Assembly (NCBI GenBank): GCA_031270925.1
Contig: JAISWY010000341.1
Span: 1 to 5,314, forward strand
Length of the DNA stretch: 5,314 nucleotides
Source of the DNA: Candidatus Symbiothrix sp.
GTDB taxonomy: Bacteria; Bacteroidota; Bacteroidia; Bacteroidales; Azobacteroidaceae
Direction of reading: 5' to 3'
Shown: positions 1 to 5,314 of the stretch, in pieces
Layout: each line of letters opens with the position of its first letter
Numbering within the stretch: the stretch's first letter is position 1
Made by a program: the position numbers and the translations under genes
Notes under the pieces: generated by a model
What the model was told of the DNA's origin: nothing
Databases searched by the model: none
What the model saw: the letters and a program-made list of their open reading frames with translations, nothing else

Positions 1-363
1 TGGGATTTCGATGCTCCCAATATCCCAGACGCAGGCAGGGACGTTTCCGCAGGCGCAATAATCGCTTCCGCATTGATTGAATTAAGCGCCTACGCCTCAG
101 GCGAATATTCTCGAATATATTTAGATGTTGCAGAACAGCAACTAAAATCACTTGCATCAAGCGCTTACAGAGTGCGGAAGGTTGGCGATAACGCCGGGTT
201 TATACTTATGCACAGTACCGGATTTATGGCTCGCGGAAGTGAAATCGACGCGCCGTTGTCCTATGCCGATTACTATTTTGTAGAAGCGTTGTTGAGGTAT
301 AAAAGATTGTTGGATAAAAAACCGGTAGTGGATGTGATTGCTCCCATGCCGGTTAATAAATAA
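1..363 (+). CDS. Glycoside hydrolase family 88 (unsaturated glucuronyl hydrolase), C-terminal part
   Basis: This is the last 120 codons of a gene that begins off the left edge; the frame is open from base 1 and ends at TAA (361-363). Seen: the segment opens with WDFDAP (residues 1-6 here), followed by RDVSAGAIIASALIEL (13-28), then HSTG (71-74) and EIDAPLSYADYYFVEALLR (81-99). Known: these blocks are typical of the C-terminal part of the GH88 alpha/alpha-barrel. GH88 enzymes remove the 4,5-unsaturated uronic acid from the non-reducing end of oligosaccharides made by polysaccharide lyases, for example from glycosaminoglycans. The two catalytic aspartates lie further upstream and cannot be checked. 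The protein ends about 20 residues after the last conserved helix (DVIAPMPVNK), so no type IX sorting domain follows. The gene is convergent with mnmA and is not part of that operon. GH105 is a related fold, but the motif set fits GH88 better. The exact substrate cannot be told. Confidence 0.9.
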   Translation, partial: WDFDAPNIPDAGRDVSAGAIIASALIELSAYASGEYSRIYLDVAEQQLKSLASSAYRVRKVGDNAGFILMHSTGFMARGSEIDAPLSYADYYFVEALLRYKRLLDKKPVVDVIAPMPVNK

Positions 364-392
364 TCCTTTCGGGCGGGGTTGTTTCCATTCGC

Positions 393-1454
393 TTAGCCGA
401 TTTCCCCGCTTCCGATACATATCTTCCTGTCCGCATCATAAATCACGCCGAATTGACCGGGAGCAATGCCTTGCAATTTTTCGTCCGACAGTACATGATA
501 GCCCTTTGCGGTTTTCCGAATCGCGCCTTTGGTAAATTCGGGCGTATGACGGATTTTGAAGGTAATATCCACCGGTTCAAGTACGCCTTTCCATACATCT
601 CCTGTTATAAAATGAAAATCGCGCATGGTAAACTCGTTGCCGTATTGCGCCTTAGCGTCGTAGCCTTTCGAAGCGTAAATAATATTGGCTTCCACGTCTT
701 TTTTCACCACATACCAGGGACCACCCGACAAGCTCAAGCCCTTGCGCTGTCCTACCGTATGAAACCAGTATCCGCGATGCCGTCCCAACACGCGCCCGCT
801 TTCAAACTCTACGACAGGTCCCGGCTTCTCGCCCAGATAGCGGCGGATAAAATCGTTGTAATTGACCTTTCCCAGAAAGCAGATTCCCTGACTGTCGTGG
901 CGTTTAGCGCTGGGCAAGGCAGCCCGGAGGGCAATATCGCGCACTTCGCTTTTCATCAAATGCCCGATGGGAAACATAAGTTTCGATACTTGCAGGTAAT
1001 TGATTTGAGCCAGGAAATCGGTCTGGTCTTTCACCATGTCCTTAGCTGTGGAAAGGTATATTTTTCCGCCGCGTTCGGTGGTTGTGGCGTAATGCCCCGT
1101 CGCCGTTTTGTCGAAATGTTTTCCTACCCTGTCTTCAAAAACGCCGAATTTAATCAGTTTGTTGCACATCACATCGGGGTTGGGCGTTAATCCCTGCTTT
1201 ACCTTGTCGATGGTGTAAGCCACTACGTTTTCCCAGTAATCGTTGTGCAAATCGACGACTTCCAACTTACATCCGTATTTATGGGCGATAAGGCTTGCCA
1301 TTTCAATATCTTCTTCCGAAGTGCAATGCAGGAGTTCATCGTCGCTGCGCCCGATTTTGATGTAAAACAAATGCGGCGTGTGTCCGGCTTCTTTCAATAA
1401 ATGAACCACCACCGAACTATCGACTCCACCGGATAATAATGCACAAATATTCAT
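393..1454 (-). CDS. mnmA: tRNA-specific 2-thiouridylase MnmA (TrmU)
   Basis: Complete gene, 353 residues, close to the family's usual 350-370. Known role: a cytoplasmic enzyme that adenylates C2 of U34 in Lys, Glu and Gln tRNAs, then replaces the oxygen with sulfur from a persulfide relay, giving the s2U of mnm5s2U-type wobble bases. Seen: the PP-loop ATP site SGGVDSS (8-14); NPDVMCN (92-98) with Asp94 and the catalytic Cys97; ATGHYA (118-123); KDQTDFL (142-148); DSQGICFLG (187-195) with the second catalytic Cys192; TVGQRKGL (233-240) and GGPWYVV (244-250); and the C-terminal beta-barrel with APGQ (331-334). The ATG is firm because the PP-loop must begin within about 10 residues of it. Odd points: Asp146 stands where E. 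coli has Tyr in DQSYFL, and the end reads GSGEI instead of GGGII. The gene starts 3 bases after the sprA stop, so it is probably co-transcribed. Bacteroides genomes often carry several mnmA paralogues; which one this is cannot be settled here. Confidence 0.96.
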   Translation of the reverse strand: MNICALLSGGVDSSVVVHLLKEAGHTPHLFYIKIGRSDDELLHCTSEEDIEMASLIAHKYGCKLEVVDLHNDYWENVVAYTIDKVKQGLTPNPDVMCNKLIKFGVFEDRVGKHFDKTATGHYATTTERGGKIYLSTAKDMVKDQTDFLAQINYLQVSKLMFPIGHLMKSEVRDIALRAALPSAKRHDSQGICFLGKVNYNDFIRRYLGEKPGPVVEFESGRVLGRHRGYWFHTVGQRKGLSLSGGPWYVVKKDVEANIIYASKGYDAKAQYGNEFTMRDFHFITGDVWKGVLEPVDITFKIRHTPEFTKGAIRKTAKGYHVLSDEKLQGIAPGQFGVIYDADRKICIGSGEIG

Positions 1455-1464
1455 TCCTTACCTT
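1455..1464 (-). promoter_or_regulatory. sprA-mnmA junction with possible ribosome binding site
   Basis: On the reverse strand the end of sprA and start of mnmA read ACAAGG-TAA-GGA-ATG. The AAGG at 1461-1464 lies six bases before the mnmA ATG, an acceptable Shine-Dalgarno spacing, and overlaps the last sense codon (AGG) of sprA. A second purine run (TAAGGA) is probably too close to the ATG to serve. Bacteroidota often initiate without a Shine-Dalgarno sequence, so ribosomes finishing sprA may simply reinitiate at mnmA. No Bacteroidota-type promoter (-7 TAnnTTTG) was seen just upstream of mnmA, which supports dependence on sprA transcription. This is inference from spacing alone. Confidence 0.45.
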
Positions 1465-4400
1465 GTCAACATCAATTTAAAACTCATGCCGAAATTACTT
1501 GCGGATACCGGATACGACGTTGAGATAAGCGGCGTATTCGCCTGATAATCGTAAAACAGCCGTATGTTCATTTTGGAACTGAACACATAATCCGCCATGA
1601 TTTTAATGGTGAAAAGTTTGTTGCCGCTCGAAGGCTGCGTTACATTTTCATCGATTTTCCGCAACAGCGATTTAATATCCTTATACGAAACATCGGCGTT
1701 GATGGTCAGGTCGTTTTTTATTTTCGACTGTTTGTCGTTCTTCAAGCGAAGAATCACGTCAAATTCCTTCAACACATAGCCTATCCCCACCACAAACTCG
1801 TCCGACTTCGTTTCTATCAACTGCAAACTTGCCAGATTGAGCGCCATATTCCGCTGCTTGCGGTATTCCACTTTGGGCGTAAGGCTGTTTTTAAGCGTCG
1901 CATTCACTCCGATAAGCGGGCTGAAATTTTCGATAAGCGAAACGCTCGCAATATCGTATGCCGACGACGGTACCGGGTTGTTGTTCTGCACGTCGCGGAT
2001 ATACCCCAAAGCCGTATCGTCCTCGCCAGGCATCGGAACCCAGGTCGAAAACGAAGTATAAGAACCGATGCTGTACGACGATACGTAAGCGTGCGTTACG
2101 CGCACCGACCGGAAATGTTCTTTCACAAATGCCAAACGCGACAGTCCGTCGTAACTCGCTTTCCAGTTGGGCAATATGCTCCATATCGACAAAAAAGGAT
2201 TGGCATTTATCGTATTGGCATTGCGTCCGGTATATGCCGCCAAAAATGCCGGAATCAACACATCGGGCGAGTTCCTTTCGTATTTTCCCTTATCGGGGTC
2301 GAAAACTTCGTTCCCCAGATTGTTATCCTGAAAAAATCCGTTTACCGGATAACGTGTATTGGCGCGCTGTTCATTCAAGCGGTTGGCAATGACAGTGCGG
2401 TTCGTTAAAAAAGCGTCAAACATTTCCGAGGCATAATTATTGTTCACATCGCCAAGCGGTTTGAACGCCGTAGCAATAGCCACAGTACTTATATTGTAAC
2501 TTCCGTTGAAAGTGGTGGGCATATCCGCCATCAACAGCATCGAAGTATTTTTTGCTTCGTAGCGTTTCGCGTCCAAATCTATTTTCAGTCCGGGAAGCGG
2601 TTCGAGCCCTACGCGTATTTCCAGGTTTGAAGTATAAGCCGTTACCGCCGGAGTAATCAGGTCTTCGCCCGTGTACAGCCAATCTTTTTCGAGGGCTTCT
2701 CCGACCGTATTTTCATCGTGGATACCGAAAGCGAAGGCATAGCCCGGCGCATATACGCCGTTTACCGTTTGTTGTCCGAAAAATCCGGGTTCGGACTTAA
2801 ATCCGGGCAGCGTAAGGCTGTTCGATTGGCGGTAGTTGATCGAAGCGCTGCGCAACATCATTAAGGTACGCGCCGAGAAATCCACTACTTTCTGAACCGG
2901 CGTGCGCTCGTTCGGGTCTTTTGTTACAACGGTTACCGTTACGCTGTCCATATCGGTATTCGCGGTTATTTCAAGTGAAGTGGCATTACTTGTTTTGTAC
3001 GAAACGCCGACGGTCGATCCGCTCTTACTCTTTGCCGATACGGACAGGGTTTCGCTTCCCAGACGGTGGTTGACGCTCGCAGCCTTGCCTTTTTCCAGAT
3101 TCAGCGTTTGCGTATAGGTTTTCGGCTGGAAAGGTCTTTTGTTTGCCGGCTGGGCGCCGTAACGCCGGTTCACTCCCTGCAAATATTTCGATTTATTGTA
3201 CAGGGTTTCAAAGCTAAATGCCGCGTCAGCCTGCCAGTCGCCACGGCTGTTCGCTATATTGCCTATTTTCGTTCCTCCTTCGATTTCGGCGCCGCGATCC
3301 CAGCGGTAATTCGAGTTGTAGGACAGGCGCGAAGAACTTACCCAATCCATCATCGGCAGTTTGTTGACAGGCACATTCCACGAGGCGTTAAACACCTGTT
3401 GGTAGGCATAAGGTCGTCCGAGTTTGCGGATGCTGCTCCAAACCGTGTCGCGCCACAGTTCGTAATATTCTTTCGATATTTCGGGCATAAGTTCCCCTTC
3501 GTCAATATTGGCGTTCATTGTCGTGGACAAACTCAAAGAAATGCCGCGCGTGAGGTTGTATTTGAAATCGAACTGGCGATTCCACATAAAATCGTTGCTA
3601 AAAGGCTGATTCATCGGGTCGGAAAGCGAAGCATCCTGCATATCGAAACTGCGCAAGCGCACCTGCGCAAACTGGCGTTGCATATTCGTATTAAAACTTA
3701 GGGAAGCGGGCAAATAATAAAGGTTCAACTCCTTTATCAGTTTAAACGCCGGATTGCTCATAGCTTTTGAATCCTTGAAAGGCTCCCAGGGCTTCGCATT
3801 GAAGGAATAGGAGTAATTAATAGCCGCTTTCTGGTCTTTTATTAAATTACTTTCTATATCGGCGCTGTGTTCGTTCGTTTCGCTGTGCGAATAACTGACC
3901 GTAACGTTGGCGGGGTCATAAAATTGAGGCTTTTTACTCTTGATATTCACCCTGGCGCCGGAAATATTAAAACTTTTCGATGTGGCGACCGTTTGCGAAA
4001 CATTTTTAATAGAATCCCGCTCCTGTCGTGTAACCGCATTGTTGAGCGCGTCGTCCAGCAATATATCTTCGTCCAGTGGATTGTACTTGGGCGACAAGGT
4101 TTCGTTGGTATAGGAATAATACGCCGGAAGCTGTATTTTCGCTTTTTCGGGAAGAAAACGCCCCAAATCCAACGCTGTGGAAAAATTCATTTGGTACATA
4201 TCTTCCATGCGGCGGTTGGTAACGTTGCTTTCGATGCTTCCGAATCCGGCGGTTTCGGTGCGTCCGGCAAAGTTCACCGTACCTATATCCGACAATCCCA
4301 ACGCTATATTTGCCATGGCAGCCCATCCGCCGGATTCGTCAAATTCCGACATACGCAATTCGTTAACCCATATTTCGCCCGATTTTACGGTGGTTCCGTT

Positions 4401-5314
4401 TTTGTTGCGGATACCTATCATGATGTTTTCCACATTCGATATTGACGGATTCCCGACAACGGTAATGTTGTTAGCCGGTTTTTGGGGGTCGTATGTTTCG
4501 TAGGGTATGCCCAATCCGTTTTGAGAATCCCTGTTCCGTTTCAACTTAGCTTGGGTCAGCGCAGTGAAAGGAAAATCAAACATGTTTTCCCGGGGCCAAA
4601 CTATGTAGAGGTGCGCGTTGTTGGCTTGCGAATAATTACCTTCCGGAGTCAGTTTCAACGGGATTTCGTATTCGTAATAATTATTGGTCATGTCCGAACC
4701 GAGGCGTATAAAACAACTCAACTCGTAATCTCTTAAATTGGCGTTGTCGTCGGGCAGTTGCTCGGCATGTACGAACATTTGCAAACGCTTGTACTGCCGC
4801 ATATCGTAAGACGTTTTCTTATATACCGCTTTGGCTTCTCCCGGAAACAGGTTTTTGACTTTCAGCAACATGGACTGTTCGTTTTGCTGCAACAATTGGG
4901 GTTGTCCCGGATCGTTCTGCCGCGATACGCCCGGAGGCAGTATATAATTTACCGGTCTTTTATCCGAATTTTCTTCAATATTTACCGCCTGCACATCAAT
5001 TGTCGCGCTCGACGCCCCGCCGGTTTGCAAATTCTTGGTGTAGGTGCGCCATTCGCCCCGCACCAAATCCATGCTTGCAAAACGCAAATGAATATCTTCT
5101 TCAAAATCAGTCAGGTATATCCGCATAAAGCGAATGGATTTAAAATTGCGGATGTTCCCCCGATCCTGCCGCGTGGACTTGTCGTGCAGCGGAATACGGA
5201 ACTGATACCAATCCACCTGCTCCGTATTTCCGTTGGCAAGATACACCTGCTTGGTAATTTTATCCGTAATGTGGTTTTTCCCCACTACCAGTTCGTTGCG
5301 GTCGATGTCAACTT
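1458..5314 (-). CDS. sprA: Type IX secretion outer-membrane translocon SprA/Sov, C-terminal half
   Basis: The frame is open from the right edge, whose first full codons read VDIDRNELVVGKNHITD, to TAA at 1458-1460. About 1284 residues are visible, roughly half of the 2,400-2,500 usual for SprA, and the N-terminus lies beyond 5314. A GTG at 5283-5285 is internal and not a start. Known: SprA (Sov in Porphyromonas) forms a very large single-chain 36-strand outer-membrane beta-barrel through which cargo with type IX sorting domains leaves the periplasm. Seen, numbering from that GTG: a periplasmic/early barrel part with VNYILPPGVSRQ (112-123); GEIWVNELR then FDESGGWAA (303-323); GFGSIE (347-352); LDLGRFLPEK (372-381); many alternating hydrophobic/aromatic strands; LPGFKSEPGFFG (826-837); LPNWKASYDGLS (1038-1049); NFSPLIGVNATLKNSL (1120-1135); and the end strand FGMSFKLMLTR. 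No frameshift or internal stop is present. It is followed directly by mnmA. Identification is from family motifs and is strong. Confidence 0.95.
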   Translation of the reverse strand, partial: VDIDRNELVVGKNHITDKITKQVYLANGNTEQVDWYQFRIPLHDKSTRQDRGNIRNFKSIRFMRIYLTDFEEDIHLRFASMDLVRGEWRTYTKNLQTGGASSATIDVQAVNIEENSDKRPVNYILPPGVSRQNDPGQPQLLQQNEQSMLLKVKNLFPGEAKAVYKKTSYDMRQYKRLQMFVHAEQLPDDNANLRDYELSCFIRLGSDMTNNYYEYEIPLKLTPEGNYSQANNAHLYIVWPRENMFDFPFTALTQAKLKRNRDSQNGLGIPYETYDPQKPANNITVVGNPSISNVENIMIGIRNKNGTTVKSGEIWVNELRMSEFDESGGWAAMANIALGLSDIGTVNFAGRTETAGFGSIESNVTNRRMEDMYQMNFSTALDLGRFLPEKAKIQLPAYYSYTNETLSPKYNPLDEDILLDDALNNAVTRQERDSIKNVSQTVATSKSFNISGARVNIKSKKPQFYDPANVTVSYSHSETNEHSADIESNLIKDQKAAINYSYSFNAKPWEPFKDSKAMSNPAFKLIKELNLYYLPASLSFNTNMQRQFAQVRLRSFDMQDASLSDPMNQPFSNDFMWNRQFDFKYNLTRGISLSLSTTMNANIDEGELMPEISKEYYELWRDTVWSSIRKLGRPYAYQQVFNASWNVPVNKLPMMDWVSSSRLSYNSNYRWDRGAEIEGGTKIGNIANSRGDWQADAAFSFETLYNKSKYLQGVNRRYGAQPANKRPFQPKTYTQTLNLEKGKAASVNHRLGSETLSVSAKSKSGSTVGVSYKTSNATSLEITANTDMDSVTVTVVTKDPNERTPVQKVVDFSARTLMMLRSASINYRQSNSLTLPGFKSEPGFFGQQTVNGVYAPGYAFAFGIHDENTVGEALEKDWLYTGEDLITPAVTAYTSNLEIRVGLEPLPGLKIDLDAKRYEAKNTSMLLMADMPTTFNGSYNISTVAIATAFKPLGDVNNNYASEMFDAFLTNRTVIANRLNEQRANTRYPVNGFFQDNNLGNEVFDPDKGKYERNSPDVLIPAFLAAYTGRNANTINANPFLSIWSILPNWKASYDGLSRLAFVKEHFRSVRVTHAYVSSYSIGSYTSFSTWVPMPGEDDTALGYIRDVQNNNPVPSSAYDIASVSLIENFSPLIGVNATLKNSLTPKVEYRKQRNMALNLASLQLIETKSDEFVVGIGYVLKEFDVILRLKNDKQSKIKNDLTINADVSYKDIKSLLRKIDENVTQPSSGNKLFTIKIMADYVFSSKMNIRLFYDYQANTPLISTSYPVSASNFGMSFKLMLTR

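Noticed and set aside
73..75. TTG as a possible start of the forward-strand gene at the left edge.
   Set aside because: The frame is open to base 1 and the residues before it (WDFDAP, RDVSAGA) are conserved GH88 sequence, so it is internal.
373..409. Possible bidirectional terminator hairpin: GCGGGG (373-378) pairs with CCCCGC (404-409) in the convergent GH88/mnmA gap.
   Set aside because: The stem is only six pairs with a 25-base loop, one arm lies inside the mnmA coding end, and no T-run follows on either strand. It is too weak to call.
453..1190. Long forward-strand open frame (245 codons) opposite mnmA.
   Set aside because: It lies wholly antisense to a gene with all catalytic motifs, and its translation shows no recognisable domain. 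It is a composition shadow.
3066..3701. Long forward-strand open frame (211 codons) opposite sprA.
   Set aside because: It is antisense to the strongly supported SprA barrel, with an Arg/Val/Phe-rich translation typical of a shadow frame. The same applies to the frame at 3867-4445.
5283..5285. GTG as a possible start of the large reverse-strand gene.
   Set aside because: The frame stays open upstream to the window edge and the upstream residues (VDIDRNELV) continue the SprA pattern, so this is an internal valine.
1458..5314. Search for direct repeats, insertion-sequence ends, CRISPR units or a broken frame inside the large gene.
   Set aside because: No regularly spaced repeats, inverted ends or stop codons were seen by eye. 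The frame is continuous and conserved blocks occur in the expected order.

Overview
The window looks like chromosomal DNA of a member of the Bacteroidota, most plausibly a carbohydrate-degrading, Bacteroidales-like organism. The main reason is the large reverse-strand gene. It encodes the C-terminal half of SprA (Sov), the giant outer-membrane translocon of the type IX secretion system, which is characteristic of this phylum. The MnmA and GH88 proteins also fit such a genome. Base composition is moderate and looks even across the window by eye. I see no sign of a mobile element, prophage, CRISPR array, tRNA or rRNA.

Layout from left to right. (1) Positions 1-363, forward strand: the last 120 codons of a GH88-type unsaturated glucuronyl hydrolase, whose start lies off the left edge. 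(2) Positions 364-392: a 29-base convergent gap with no convincing terminator. (3) Positions 393-1454, reverse strand: a complete mnmA, the tRNA U34 2-thiolation enzyme, in a form that resembles the plant-type branch of the family more than the E. coli type. (4) Positions 1458-5314, reverse strand: the C-terminal half of sprA/sov, which runs off the right edge. Its reading frame is intact and ends in a recognisable SprA C-terminus. Coding sequence covers the window almost entirely.

sprA and mnmA lie head to tail. The sprA stop, one glycine codon and the mnmA start follow each other in the same frame (TAA GGA ATG), so the two are very probably transcribed together and translationally coupled. 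No common biochemical pathway is obvious: one makes a secretion pore and the other modifies the anticodon of Lys, Glu and Gln tRNAs. The GH88 gene is convergent and belongs to another transcription unit. It probably serves breakdown of uronic-acid polysaccharides, and its visible C-terminus carries no type IX sorting domain.

I did not find a previously undescribed system. The points most worth a second look are the tight, in-frame sprA-mnmA junction and the divergent motifs of this MnmA.
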